The translations under genes and the position numbers were made by a program. 64,000 nucleotides of DNA from Campanula takesimana (Eukaryota > Streptophyta > Magnoliopsida > Asterales > Campanulaceae). Location: NCBI GenBank assembly GCA_026119855.1, contig JAOWBW010000303.1:186001-250000 (forward strand), in the 5' to 3' direction. Positions within the stretch are counted from its first letter, which is position 1, and every line of letters begins with the position of its first letter. Positions 12,680-24,469 of the stretch are shown here, piece by piece. The notes below the pieces were generated by a model. That model was not told where the DNA came from, made no database searches, and saw only the letters and a list, made by a program, of their open reading frames with translations.

Positions 12680-14930
12680 TTAAGAGTTTGGGCTTCTTTG
12701 CAAACTAACAAGTGAATAATAACTCCCTTTACGCCCTTTAGCTATGAGTGAAGAATGAGTCCCTCTTTCCACCACCTTCCCCTTCTCCAAAACCGCAATC
12801 ATGCCACAATTCTGTATAGTACTCAGCCTATGTGCAACCACTAAACTAGTCCTCCCCACCATCACGTGCTCTAACGCATCTTGGACCACCTTCTCCGACT
12901 GACTGTCGAGTGCACTCGTAGCCTCGTCCAACAATAATATCGCTGGATTTTTCAATATGGCACGGGCAATTGCAATACGTTGCTTCTGCCCTCCTGAGAG
13001 CTGTAATCCTTTGTCTCCGCACCATGTGTTGTACCCGTCCTTTAGTCCTGCGATGAAATCGTGAGCGTTTGCTGCTTTGGCTGCTTCGATGATCTCTGTT
13101 TCGTCAGTTTCGTCAGAAGCTCCATATGTTATGTTTTCACGGATTGTGGCTGCGAATAATGTTGGCTCTTGTCGGACTAGTGCAATGTGTTTCCTTAGAA
13201 ACTTAAGGTGGTAGGATTTTATATCTCTACCGTCGATCCTCACTACTCCTTTCGTTGGATCGTAAAATCTCTCGATTAAACTGATGATGGTTGACTTTCC
13301 GGACCCACTGTGTCCGACCAAAGCCGTTGATTTCCCCGCTTCAATTTTCATCGAAAAGCCATTGAAGATCATCACATCAGGTCTAGCAGGGTAAGCAAAG
13401 TCAACATCAAGTAAGTCAACGTTTCCGATTATCTTCTTGGCTTTGTTACCCTCCGGGTCTTCGGGCTCGATCTGCGTACACCGATCCAACACAGCAAAAA
13501 CTGATGCAACCGCATCCGAACCTTTAGCAAGGTCATTAGTCATAGTTCCCGCATCACCAATGACCCGCCCGGTACTCATCAATATCATAATGGTTTGAAA
13601 AAGAGCCTTTGATTCGATATATCCTTGCGAAATAAGTTTCCCTCCGTACCAAAACCCTAAAGCCCAAGTGAGAGCCATAAGGCTTTGAGAAGTACCTAGT
13701 CCGATGCCAGCAAACCATGACTGTCAGATGCTTTCCTTCATCGGGTCCTGTGCTTGCTCGAGCAGTTTCAGAATCCGAGCTTGTGAGGAGAATGCAGTGA
13801 CGGTACGGAGATTTGAAACGGCTTCAGCAGAAAGCTTACTGCTTTCATCTTGAGCCTTCATCGCCTTCTCTGACATGTTCTTGAGCAACACGCCTTTGCA
13901 GTAGAAGGAAATGATGATAAGGGGCTGGACTGCTATCATGACCAAATTAAATTAATTACCATAAATATTTACAAGCTCGAAAAGTGTTATTTCAGCAATA
14001 TAAGTGATCAGTATCAAAAATTCAAACATACATACCACATTGGCATCTTTGGCAAGCCTAGAGCAAATGGCACCGCTAGAATTTTCATCCTGATCAAACC
14101 AGCCAATCTCGAAAGTCAAGATTTTTGTCAACATTCTCTCCCTAATTCTCTTTGTCAAATACTCTCCCATGGCAGCAAAACTGTAATGCTGCAGTATACT
14201 AGTGATTAGGGAGAAGACTGCCAAGCCTGCGAAGCATAATGTATAAATCCTCGTCTTGGACTTGATTTCATCATGATTGGGCAAGAAATACACGGATATC
14301 ATGGACCCCATTGCAAAAGCGTACAACGGATGAATTGCACCAAACAGAAAGGCACTGAAGCTCCCCAGTGCCGCTTGTTTCCATTCAGGTAAATTCATAG
14401 CCAACAGTCACTTAAAAGATGGAGCCAGAAGAACCTTATCATTTGGAGGAAGTGTTAAGTTCTCTGCTCCTCCATCTCCATGGATGGAATTAGCTGAACT
14501 AGTTCGGCTCACGATCGAGTTAGACTGGATATCAGTTTGGTTTTCTATTAAGGTAGAAGAGCTAGGGAGAGTGACTGCATCCCCATTTTTTTCGGTTTGT
14601 TGGAGACAGACGAGACAAGTGTAAAGGGCATTTTCGTCCTGAATAAGGTCATCATGTGAGCCGGTTTCGATGACCTGGCCATTGTGGACGACTGCGATGA
14701 GGTCAGCGTTACGGATAGTGGAGAGGCGGTGGGCAATGATGATGGTGGTGCGGCCAATAGAAGCTTGGTCGAGTGCATCCTGGACCACTTTTTCAGACTC
14801 GGAGTCGAGGGCACTGGTTGCCTCATCAAGTAGGAGTATACGAGGTGACCTGATAATTGCACGCGCAATCGCTATTCTTTGTTTTTGTCCGCCTGACATT
14901 TGAACACCTCTTTCACCCACCTGCAGATAC

Positions 14931-15054
14931 AACAACAACAACAACAACATTACCCCAGTGCCGCAAAGGCTCCCACCTATGGTGGGGTAAGGGGGGGGTC
15001 GGATGTACGCAGCCTTGCCCCTGTATTAAAGCACAGAGAGGCTGTTTCCAGATG
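14931..15054 (-). mobile_element. Au-type SINE, 5'-truncated, at the exon 6 acceptor of pseudogene A
   Basis: On the minus strand it reads gggtcatctggaaacagcc, then the tacatccgacc/accccac block, ending in (ttg)n, as in plant Au SINEs. It is flanked by the 16-bp direct repeat acccacctgcagatac (14915-14930 and 15055-15070). That repeat includes the ctgcag|gtgggt splice acceptor of exon 6. At 124 bp it lacks the tRNA-related head. Copy B has no SINE here. Confidence 0.85.
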
Positions 15055-15232
15055 ACCCACCTGCAGATACGTGAAAAAAAAATACATTGGTACCTATTCC
15101 AGATAAATTGAGTAAATTGTTGATCATATAATTGAATAAAAAAAGAATTAGCAGTCTGGAATCCTATTAAGTGATACTATTTGACGGCTAGAATGCATTA
15201 GTAAGTATAATAGGATCTGGAATATCTGTTTT

Positions 15233-15584
15233 AGGCCCCGTTTGATTGGGCTTAATAGACCTCTTGATGTGGCTAGTGCTGACTCGGTCAGCACAGGAGC
15301 CCGTTCAGTGCGTTTGGTAGCCTCTGCTGAACAAAAGTGAACCATCCCAAACCTCTTGATCATCCAGTCCGAAACTGGAAGCTTCCCCGGCAAGTACTCC
15401 TACTGACTGATTTTGAACATATTTGTCCCTAAGAATATACCAAATTCTCTATGTAGATTCAGCTACCATAGTAATCAAACACACTTAACTATCCAGCATC
15501 GAGCATTCATTTATAAATTCTCATTCATTAAGCACCATAATCAGTGTCAAGCATCAAGCGCTTAATGTTACCAAACACACCCTT
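15233..15584. mobile_element. MITE-like insertion in an intron of pseudogene A
   Basis: Ends ggccccgtttgattggg and accaaacacaccc form imperfect inverted repeats of the common plant 'gtttggt' type. The uninterrupted sequence exists in copy B around 28880 (catcttttttgtactatttcc), so this is a real insertion. The TSD is unclear. Confidence 0.6.
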
Positions 15585-17324
15585 GTACTGTTTCCTGTTA
15601 TTTCCTGCACATTGCAGTCAAGATTTGACCATTGTTAGATCTCCCAGAATGAATGGTGAGATGAGTGACAGTTTTGTGGGGGCCACAGAGCATTATCTCA
15701 GCAAAACAATCCCACCCACAGGCTTGCCGATGTGGTTCAATCTCAGCCATCCACCTCGTCAAGCAAGGAATAGCAGTAAGGGATAATAACAGAGGTTCAC
15801 GGATCCAAAAAGGTACCTATATTTCTTAGAAGTAATACAATACTATAATGTGGACTCCCATTAAAGAGATAGTATTATTTTTCTCACAACGATTCCAGAT
15901 ATGTCATTTTTTGTGGATATGCAAATTCATGTATTTCTGAGTTGTTTTCACCTCAAATGACAAACAAAGTGTGTTCTGGAGCAGGTAGCATCAGCTGGAA
16001 AAAATATGATTCAAGTATCTCTTAACAAAGTTGATTAATTTAATATGTTCAGACGTTGTCTAAACATTTTTTTTTTCCAGCAAGTGGACCAAGTACATTT
16101 CTTGGCTGTGTTTGACCATAAGAAGGGTAAAACTGGAATTATATTAGTTGTATTAAAAAAAAAAGAGACACAACACAAGCAGCAGCAGAACAAACCTGAG
16201 TGTCATAGCCCTGAGGTAACTGACAAATGAAGTTATGAGCATTAGAAGCTTTTGAAGCTGCAATAAGTTGGTCCATATCAGCGTCTTCTTTGCCGAAAAG
16301 TATGTTCTCTTTAATTGATGTTGCAAATAAAGCCGGCTCTTGACTCACTAACCCCATCTGCGACCTAAGCCACTTGATCTGAATCTTATCTATTCCCACC
16401 CCATCAACTAATATTTCACCCCCCACCGGGTCATAAAACCTCTGCAACAAAGCTATCACCGTTGATTTCCCGGACCCACTTTCCCCCACCAGTGCCACCG
16501 TCATCCCGGCCGGTACTTGCAAGTTGAAGTCGTCAAATATTGTGCTCTCAGGGCGTGATGGGTAGGCGAATTCAACGTGCTTGAATTCTACCTCACCGGA
16601 AATGTTGGGATGAATCAGGCCATCCATGTTGTCGGAGTCTATTTCTGGGACCCGGTTTATTCCTTCTAGTATACGCTCGCTGGCTGCCATTGCTTCTGAT
16701 ATATGCCTCATGGTGGATAATGCAGAACCCAATGATCTGATCAATTTGGACAACGAATAAATTGTTAAGGGTTACAATAAACAAAGGACACTAGTTTCCA
16801 AAAATGTGACTTCACTGCATAGTCAATTTCTTAACTTATTATCTTTACGTGTAATTAAAATTATATGTATATAAACACTAACACTCACACTTGGTCACAC
16901 GCTAACCCTAACAACTTTTTTTTTTTTTAATGTTATTCAAAGTTTCAGTGACTCGACTTACAACAAAATGGAATCAAATTGGCATCAGCAGACTACGACC
17001 AGTGAATTGTAACGTCATGCTATAACAAGAATAATAAAGGGGAGAAAGCAATCTGTAAATAAAGGATGGAACAAAATCAGCTTATGTTCGCCGTATATCC
17101 AAACAGAAAATCCAAAACTATTTCTGTTAATCCCACTTTTCTTCATCACAGTGTTTGTTATGCTTTTTTTCACAGTTACCAGAAAAGTGGGACGTTTCGG
17201 GACGCGGGACGGGTACGAGGAACATGACTTATTAAATTTTGGGTACGTAGGGGTAGGATCAGTTGGTACACAAGTTGGGAACGTTGTACACTTTTTATTG
17301 ATGACGCATCACTAAGTTGAAAAT

Positions 17325-17347
17325 ACACACACACACACACACACACA

Positions 17348-17379
<32 letters not shown>
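17325..17379. repeat. (AC)n(AT)n microsatellite
   Basis: About 12 AC units followed, after a gc interruption, by about 15 AT units. It directly abuts the MITE at 17380. Confidence 0.9.
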
Positions 17380-17382
<3 letters not shown>

Positions 17383-17598
17383 ACGTGCTCCTGTGAGAAC
17401 CAAAATATCGTGAGAACCGTGAGAACTTGGATAAAAAACTAATATATCCAATGGTTCACTTGGATACATCATTGGATACATTACTTGGATACATTAGGTA
17501 AAAAGTAATGTATCCAATGTGCACTTGGATACATCATTGGATACATTAAGTTTTCACGGTTCTCACGATATTTTGGTTCTCATTTGAGCACCTACCTA
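17380..17598. mobile_element. MITE inserted in an AT microsatellite
   Basis: Inverted ends gtgctcctgtgagaaccaaa and its near-complement tttggttctcatttgagcac, with nested copies of 'tggatacatcattggatacatta' inside. AT repeats lie on both sides (also 17605-17633), so it landed in, or seeded, a TA repeat. Confidence 0.65.
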
Positions 17599-17603
17599 AC
17601 TAA

Positions 17604-17635
<32 letters not shown>

Positions 17636-19616
17636 TCTTAAAGAGATAAAAGACTGTAAATGTAAAGGCAAATAACCCTACAAAATTTTAAAGGCAGACA
17701 AGATTTATCGATCCCAACTCCCACGACAACTCCAAGTTCTCGACCTCTTCTCAGCGACTCAAAGCCATCGTGTCTTTCCTCCATGAAGTCCAGTTCTCGA
17801 CCTCTTCCCAACAATAAGTCAAAGCCATCAGAATTTAGATTGACCTCTACCCAGTGACGACTCAAAGTTGTTCATCTCCCTCTCCATCGTTAAAAGCAAG
17901 CCAATGTACGTTGCTGACCTTTTATTTTCCGGTACGATGGTTTGAGCGCTTTGGGTCGAGTTTCCTTGTGAACTGGGACGAAATGACCCACGATCCGGGA
18001 CGCGGCACGAGGGGGGATGGAGAGTTCCCGGTAACTATGATTTTTCTATTCCCCATCATATTCTCTTTATCTCGATCAATTTCCCGAGAAAAAAGATTTT
18101 TGAACAAAAAATAAAATAAAAATGGACCCTCGATTTAGTGCTAAAAAGAGAAAATGTGCCTGAGAAAGAGATGAGAAACTTACAGTCCACCGACAGCCAT
18201 AGCAACACCAGCTGCAAATACCATGCCTCCCTGAGCTCCATGATACATGACCAATCTGCTACCATAAAATGACATGAACGCCCAAATCGCGAAAACAATA
18301 CCATTGCTACCAATGGCCAACCCTTTTGACAACCCTTGCTTTAATCCCAATTTGACAGTTCCTTGAAGAGCTGCAGAGTATTCAGACACGGTTTTATGTT
18401 CTCCTACAAAGGAATAAACAGTTCTGACCGAAGAAATAGCTTGTTCTGCAATTGTATTGGCCTTATTATACTCGTCTCTCATCTTTCTTGCAATACTCAA
18501 TAGAGCTCTCCCATACATCAATCCTGGGATAACTAAAAGTAACACAAACGGAAACCCGACTATTGCTAGTCTCCATAACATAGCAAATGCCACAATATAT
18601 GCCTCTATACAGCTTGCCACATTCATCAAAAATGTCGGTACCTACATTTAAAAAAAAAATAAAAATCAATTACATGAATTGGTCGAAATGAAATTCTTTC
18701 TACTGACAAATATGAACAATCAATTCAAAAACTGACCTTTTCGCTGATGACTAGTTGTAGGAGAATACTATCGTTCGACACACTGGTAATGACCTCGGCC
18801 GTGCTCGTGACATGTAAATAAAAATAGCCCACTTCTTGCCTTAATATTGCTTTCAAATATCTAGCCCTTGATCTTGATGCTTGCCTCTCTGCTGTTCTTG
18901 CCCAACAGTATCCCTCTAAACCAACAAATTAATATATTGAACACAAAAAACACATTACAAATAGAAGAAAAATTAAGAAAAACAACAAATTAAAAAGAGG
19001 GAAATATATGAAGAAAGAAAACCCACCAAGGAAACAAGCTACCCATATTCCACAAGCAAAGTAACACAACACAACTGCATTCTGTACCAAAAACAGCAAA
19101 ATAAAAACAATCAAAACCAATTACTTTATTACTAACTCGTTCCCAAATTCATTTTGGGACAGAACCGACTAGAAATCAAGAATATGCTTATAAGCTAGTT
19201 AGGGCAGAGGTGGCGTTACAAAAATGAAACATAGCGGGCACATTACCTTGTTGATAGAATCAGTGAAGTTGGCCATAGTTACAGAGCCGGATGAACCGAT
19301 TTCGTTCATGAGCTGACTGGTGACAAACAGCATCACCGGCAAGGAGCCGTCGCCCACAGCGCCAAGAAACCCGAGAGTCATTAATATCAAATCAAACCTG
19401 TCAGCATGCATGAAAATGGATAAAACCGACCTGTTAACTTTCTTCTTCGTCTGGGTCTCTTTCCCTCTACCCATCTTCCCTAGCTCTCCGCTTTGAACAA
19501 AGAGGAACTTACACTTGGATAATCAAAAATCTGCTTTCTTATGTTTGTTGGAATTTAAGGTTTTCTGGGGGTGGTTAGTTGTGAGATTAAGTTAAAAATG
19601 CTTATGAATGTGTGTG

Positions 19617-19625
19617 CATATATAG
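19617..19625 (-). promoter_or_regulatory. Putative TATA box of ABCB copy A
   Basis: Minus strand ctatatatg in the block ccaccactatatatgc-type sequence, about 145 bp before the ATG. The same block stands before copy B at 32381-32389, so the duplication included the core promoter. Confidence 0.5.
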
Positions 19626-20099
19626 TGGAGGGGTTGACGGAACTATTTGCACCAAGACTAAATAAGGGATTTGAATCAAACGAGGCATTGCTTTTTGTTG
19701 CTAATGTTAAAAGGTTCGTGCCCCACTTGTATTAAAATAGATAAATTGGTGATGTTCATTTTTTAAATTTGTTTATTTAAGATGAATGTCTTTTTACAAA
19801 TTTTTTTCTCAGTAGTCCTTTTGCCTTCAAATAAGTCCTCAATTAAATAAAGGTAGAGTGATGAGCATATTAGCTTGTGTAAGGTTGCATTATCTTAAGG
19901 TGATTTAGAATAAAGATGTGGCAGGGGGTTATTAATAAGAGCAAGTCCAAGGTATTCTACAATTTTATGTTAGGTGCAAAACTTCTCTCCAACACTTGGT
20001 TCAAAGGCCAAACTATTTTAAGTAGTTCACGTTTTGTTTCAAATATGATGCAAGATGTAAGTCGCGCTTTTTTGTATCATCTAATTGGTTTTTTATATA
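19626..20099. other. Upstream region of pseudogene A
   Basis: Up to about 19735 it is still alignable to the copy B upstream region (shared ggattt.gatcaa..caggcattgctttttgttgctaa). Beyond that there is no recognised feature. Confidence 0.4.
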
Positions 20100-20391
20100 C
20101 TCCCTCCGTCCCCGCTCCGTCCGCACAAGTGAGACTAATTTCCTTTTCAGTCCGTCTCACCACAAGTGAGACTGCGCAAAATGGAAATGTTTTAATATAT
20201 TTATATTCAACCAACCCCACCATCTAACCCTACTCATTCCCTCTCTTCATTTTCCACCACTCAATTTATTCAACCAACACTACTATTTACCCCACACATT
20301 CTCTCTCATCATTTTCTACCACACATATATTACTTTTTTCTTAGTTATTGTGCCCCACAAGTTGGTCTCACTTGTGGTGGGACGGAGGGAG
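20100..20391. mobile_element. Stowaway MITE
   Basis: Termini ctccctccgtcc and ggacggagggag with flanking TA. The interior holds two inverted blocks around gtgagac. Confidence 0.75.
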
Positions 20392-20433
20392 TATATTGTT
20401 TGAACTTTTTAGCCCGTCCGCCCAAAATATATA

Positions 20434-20670
20434 CTCTCTCCGTCCCACACCAATGGGCACTTTTGATCAAACCTACTTGAACTTTGACTAACATTTTATG
20501 CTGAATAATTTATCTTCATAAAAATTTAAAAATAGTTATTGATAATGTTTCTATTCCTAATTTAGTAACTTTTCTAAAAAAAATTATGGAGATTAATAAT
20601 TTAGCATAAAATTTAGTGAAAGTTCAAGTTGGTTTGACTAAAAGTGCACATTGGTATAGGACAGAGGGAG
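20434..20670. mobile_element. Stowaway MITE
   Basis: Termini ctctctccgtccc and ggacagagggag with flanking TA. The interior is an imperfect inverted repeat around 'gtttgactaaaagtgc'. Confidence 0.7.
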
Positions 20671-20779
20671 TATAGTATTTGAATATTCAACATTACAAGT
20701 AATAAACTTTACTAGCTTGTACGTTTCTTGTACTATGATAAAATTGCACTAATGAATTATATTTTATTTTTTAATAAAT

Positions 20780-21602
20780 AATCCTGGGATACCTAACAGT
20801 AACACAAACGGAAACCTAACTATTGCTAATCTCCATAACAGCACACATGCTATTACATATTCCCCGACAAATGTTGACACATTCGTCAAAAAAGTTGGTA
20901 CCTACATGTTTTTTATAAAATAATCGATAGCAAACAATTCTTTCATAATATAGTTGGTTATCGCTACGATGATAAAGAAGCATATTTGTAAAAATAATAA
21001 CTAACCTTTTCATTAATGACTTCTTGTAGTATTGAAATACAATCGTTTGAAACACAGGTGATGACCATGCTTGTGACGTACAAAGTACCTCACTTCTTGC
21101 CTTAATATTGCTTTCAAATAACTTGCCCTCAATCTTGATGCTTGTCTCTCTGCGGTTCTTGCCCAACAGTATGCCTTTGCGCCCATAAATGATAAGCATA
21201 TATATATATATATATATATATATTGGAAAATGAAACCGGCCTAGGAAACTCGCCATCCATGTCCCACAAGCCAAGTAACACATTAAAAAAAATCTATTAG
21301 CCCAAAGAAAATCAAAACCATTACTTTCACCAAGTAAATTAGCAATAATCAACAAATAATATGCTTATAAAAGCTCGTCCTATTGACGTTTTCCGTAGGT
21401 TATTAGAAATAGTACACACAATTAGAGCATACCTTGTTGATACCATCCATGAAGTTAGTCATGGTTACAGACCTGTAAGAACCAATAATATTCATGAGAT
21501 TACTAGTGACAAACTGACAATCAACCTCACGGGATTGGAAATTCCATCCCCTATCACCCCCATAAAGCCCAAAGTCATCAATATTAAATCAAAACCATCA
21601 GC
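20780..21602 (-). pseudogene. ABCB copy C, 5' remnant
   Basis: Minus-strand pieces correspond to exon 1 (about 21436-21602), exon 2 (about 21243-21290), exon 3 (about 21007-21177) and the first ~120 bp of exon 4 (about 20782-20901) of the neighbouring ABCB genes. Examples are RTAERQASRLR, and FLTNVSTF.G preceding the exon 4 block. Frames are broken throughout, the initiator region is replaced by a Stowaway end (gggacggagggag at 21610), and everything downstream of 'IPGL' is gone. It is more diverged than A or B, so it is probably an older duplicate. Confidence 0.8.
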
Positions 21603-21659
21603 ATTTTGGGACGGAGGGAGTATAAACTGTGTAAGGTTCTAACGTCAAAAAAAAAAAAA

Positions 21660-21695
21660 AAAAAGGGGAACAACATTTTGGGATGGAGGGAGTAT
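21660..21695. repeat. Stowaway MITE end fragment
   Basis: Only a right terminus, ttttgggatggagggagta, is left next to an A run. It is similar to the one at 21605-21622. Confidence 0.45.
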
Positions 21696-21987
21696 AATAT
21701 GTGTGAGTTTCTAATTCTACGTACGATGGTAATTAAATTTGATGATCATAATTGACGTTTAAACCCTTTTCAGATGATGTCATTATTGACGATAAGTGTG
21801 ACTGAAGTTTCTTTGGGGGTTTATAACCTCTACTTTAGCAGAAAAGGATAATGGCCCTGTCACAATATGTGTTATTGAAGTTTCTTTTGGCTCAAGTCAG
21901 ACTAGAGCCAGGGGCGGATCTATTAAGAGACGAGTGGGCGCGGCGGCCCCCACTGAATTTTTCATTTTTTTTTGCGGATATTGAATA

Positions 21988-22254
21988 CTCCCTCCGTCCC
22001 ACCGAAAATTGCAAAACTTACCAAAATGGGCGTCCCATAGAAATTGCACATTCCATAAATGGAAAGTTTTTAATACTTTTTAATTTGTGGGTCCCACTTC
22101 TCATACTCACATCCACTAACCCACTAACTATTCTCTACCCCACTTTCTCTCTCCCACTCAACTATCAACACTCACAACACATCACCTTTTTCACTTTTTC
22201 TCTTAATTCTTGTGCCATAATTTTTTTTTGAAGTTTCCGGCGGGACGGAGGGAG
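21988..22254. mobile_element. Stowaway MITE nested in the hAT element
   Basis: Termini ctccctccgtccc and gggacggagggag with TA on both sides. 267 bp. Confidence 0.8.
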
Positions 22255-22671
22255 TATATAATATAACTGTTATAAGAAAACACAAACCTTTGCTTTCCAA
22301 GCTGGTGAAGCTACTATTGCTTAACCTAGACACCCAAGATCGAATCCTTGCAGCAGCCACCATGGAACTTCTTTTTCTTTCATTCATTGTTTTAAAACCC
22401 ACCACATCTATTTTATAATATTGAAAAAAAAAACACTAAATTTTTTTTATATATTTAAAAAGCGACTACAACTGATTTTATTTCTTAAATTGTTCATTTT
22501 AAATAACGAGTGTCATAAAAAAGAGATTGTAATTGATAAATCGTTAAGTGATATAACAATAACAATTTTTAGAATTTCATTGAGATCATTAAGATGACAC
22601 CAATGTTTTGTCAAAGTTTATTTTTGTTGACCATAAAAAATCAAAATGAGACCATCTTTCCGGGACAGAGG

Positions 22672-23246
22672 TGTTGGGATTTTGGCTCAAATTCTAGGAT
22701 TGTCAAAATCATGGTGAGGATTTATTTCCTAGTTGGATTAGTAGAAGAATTATTGTTTCCTTATAATGGTTTTCAAATGCAAGAAGGAATGGGTAACAAT
22801 CCTTATTATACTAGGAAATAGTTTTATTTGTAGCCTATAAAAAGGGTATGAGGGCTATAATTTTTTGTGTTCCTTGTGGTGCCAAGAGGGGCTCCCCTTA
22901 GGGGAGAATGTGAGGAAGAGGGGATTAGTTGGTGTGCCTCCCCTATACAAATAGGCATCACAACTAGTTAGGTTTTTGATAGAACTCAAGGGAGAGAGTT
23001 AGCATAGGCATATATAATTTAGAGAGATAAATTTTATGCTTGTATGCGTTGGTAAGGATATTCAAGAGTGTTGAGAAAGAGAGAGTCTCCATTCTTGTAA
23101 TGTCGAGAGATTAATATATTTATTGTTGGGTGGAATAGGCTTTAAGCTGAACCACGAAAATTTTGTGTCTTTTTTCTTCGATAGTGTGCGTGTGTTATTT
23201 TGGTATCTCTTATTACGATTTCTCTTGTTGGTGAGCGATCCCAACA
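22672..23246 (+). mobile_element. Solo LTR, 575 bp
   Basis: Begins tgttgggat and ends gatcccaaca, the TG...CA ends with short inverted repeats of LTRs. The flanks are agagg and aaagg (5-bp TSD with one change), splitting the Stowaway end gggacagagg/agta. A TATA-like tataaaaagg lies at about 22837. Orientation follows that motif. No internal retrotransposon region remains, so this is an LTR-LTR recombination product. Confidence 0.75.
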
Positions 23247-23427
23247 AAAGGAGTATTATTTTAATATATATAATATTTTGCATTTATAATGTCATATACT
23301 GAGTATCATCAAACAAAGTAAAATTAATTAGGTTGAATAATGGCCCAATGTGAAACTTTCTTTTGGCCCCCACTGAGCACAATTCTTGGATCCGCCACTG
23401 ACTAGAGCCCTTTTCAAATTTAAGGAA

Positions 23428-24278
23428 TCACGTTGATAACTCAAAACTTGATCTAGAGGGTTCTTTCACAGCCCTACACTTGTGTCCATGCAAGAATATA
23501 TTTACTAAGGCTGTTGAGACTTGAGTAACATTTATTGGAGAAGGAGATACAGTACATTTTTTTTTTTGTCTTTCTTCCTCAATTAAGGGGGATACAACAT
23601 GGGATAATGATGGCGAGGGCACCATTCTGAGCATTTGGCCTCTGACCAATGTGAAATTGTCATTAAGGCCCATCAATTTGGTTAATTTCTGCTAATTTTC
23701 ATTATCTTCTTGTTTCTTAACTGTACCACGTGCAGTCGCAGCCTTTCACGTGCACTTTGGCATGCGACTAAGACTAGAGAATTCATCTCATAGTCCTCTG
23801 AACTTGGTAAAATATCCATTAACGGCCAAAGAACCTTGAACACAATTAGTTATGTCTTGACAAATGCGGAAAATTTAGGATCACCACTTTTTGAGAGTAT
23901 CTGGTAATTAGATCAGCCCACATTTCCTTAGCAATGGGAAAATACACAAGCCTTGAGGAATTTCTCCATTAACCGCATTTAAAAACCATGCTATTACATC
24001 TAGCCCAATGAGATGCATACTTAGAAGAAGATGGTGGGGTGGATACATTCCCCAGTAATCATGCCCCATTTTGTTTATGGCAATTAAAGCATTGATAAAA
24101 GATCTTCTCCATTAACTAAAATTAAAACTTGAGTAATGAGTATCATACCAGGCTGATCATTTGTGTTGAGATGCAGAGGATGGGAAGACTGTAGCTGAAT
24201 CACCTTTGCAGGTAGATCATAGTAGTCATTGTTGACGTTAGTTCTACCACTGTTAGTTGAAGAATCTCCATCCGCCAT
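23428..24278 (-). pseudogene. Ty1/copia-like Gag remnant
   Basis: On the minus strand, starting ATG at 24278, there is a copia N-terminal motif (SSHPLHLNTNDQPGMILITQ). It is followed in broken frames by UBN2/Gag-like pieces: NGYFTKFRGLWDEFSSL around 23780-23830, and MGLNDNFTLVRGQMLRMVPS in 23600-23680. Several stops and frameshifts separate them. Protease, integrase and reverse transcriptase are absent, because the sequence is truncated right at the hAT border (23400). Confidence 0.75.
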
Positions 24279-24434
24279 TGAAGCGAAAAGATAATCAAAT
24301 CGAATTAGGGTTTCGGGATTTTAGAAAAAGATAAGGGTTCAAATCGAATCAACTTATTCGAATCAAAGAAATTTCACGAAATGAACATGAATCAGAGTTG
24401 TATTGCGGAAGAAATGATCAGGCAATCAACGATT

Positions 24435-24446
24435 GCTCTGATACCA
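24435..24446 (-). other. Retrotransposon primer-binding site (initiator-Met tRNA)
   Basis: Minus strand tggtatcagagc, the usual copia PBS complementary to the 3' end of initiator tRNA-Met. It lies about 160 bp upstream of the Gag ATG at 24278, as expected for the leader of that element. The 5' LTR beyond it is not recognisable. Confidence 0.7.
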
Positions 24447-24469
24447 TTTCAGAGCATCAAATGCCAAAT

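Larger units (their letters stand above)
17174..18036. mobile_element. ~860-bp insertion in intron 4 of pseudogene A
   Basis: Copy B reads directly from 'gttatgctttt' into 'tctattccccatcc' (about 30786-30805), whereas copy A has about 860 bp between the same anchors. The ends agttaccag and ccggtaact are inverted, and inner segments rich in gggacg.cgggacg occur near both ends. It holds the microsatellite and a second MITE. Family unknown. Confidence 0.6.
12680..19474 (-). pseudogene. ABCB (MDR/PGP) transporter copy A, ABCB15-like, inactivated
   Basis: Same gene layout as copy B: exons at 19247-19474, 19027-19081, 18737-18915, 18184-18641, 16196-16736, 14036-14920 and a truncated last exon ending at 12680. 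Both nucleotide-binding domains are readable (Walker A GESGSGKST and GHSGSGKST, signatures SGGQKQRIA, Walker B ILLLDEATSALD). It is broken in three ways. A TGA at 14408-14410 replaces the Arg codon of FKRLLAMN. A TGA at 13724-13726 replaces the Arg of ESIRQSW. About 107 bp covering the last intron's acceptor and the first third-transmembrane-bundle codons (VRSLLGDRMAL.. in B) are deleted near 13955. The conserved GYFDLHVTS reads GYFYLHVTS here. Exon 6 also has a SINE at its acceptor. A full transporter cannot be made; a half-size product is conceivable but unproven. Confidence 0.92.
21909..23400. mobile_element. hAT-type non-autonomous element, 1492 bp
   Basis: Ends caggggcggatc and ggatccgccactg are inverted. 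The 8-bp TSD actagagc is perfect (21901-21908 and 23401-23408). No transposase. Inside are a Stowaway MITE (21988-22254), a degenerate MITE broken by a solo LTR (22672-23246), and a short minus-strand open segment (about 22310-22390). Confidence 0.9.

Noticed and set aside
14548..14903. Open frames antisense or out of frame in ABCB exon 6 (also 28154-28509)
   Set aside because: Shadows of the conserved nucleotide-binding domain. They are equally open in both paralogues because the true frame is conserved.
17854..18114. Open frames in intron 4 of ABCB pseudogene A
   Set aside because: Within the 860-bp insertion absent from copy B; no domain and no splice sites joining it to the ABCB frame.
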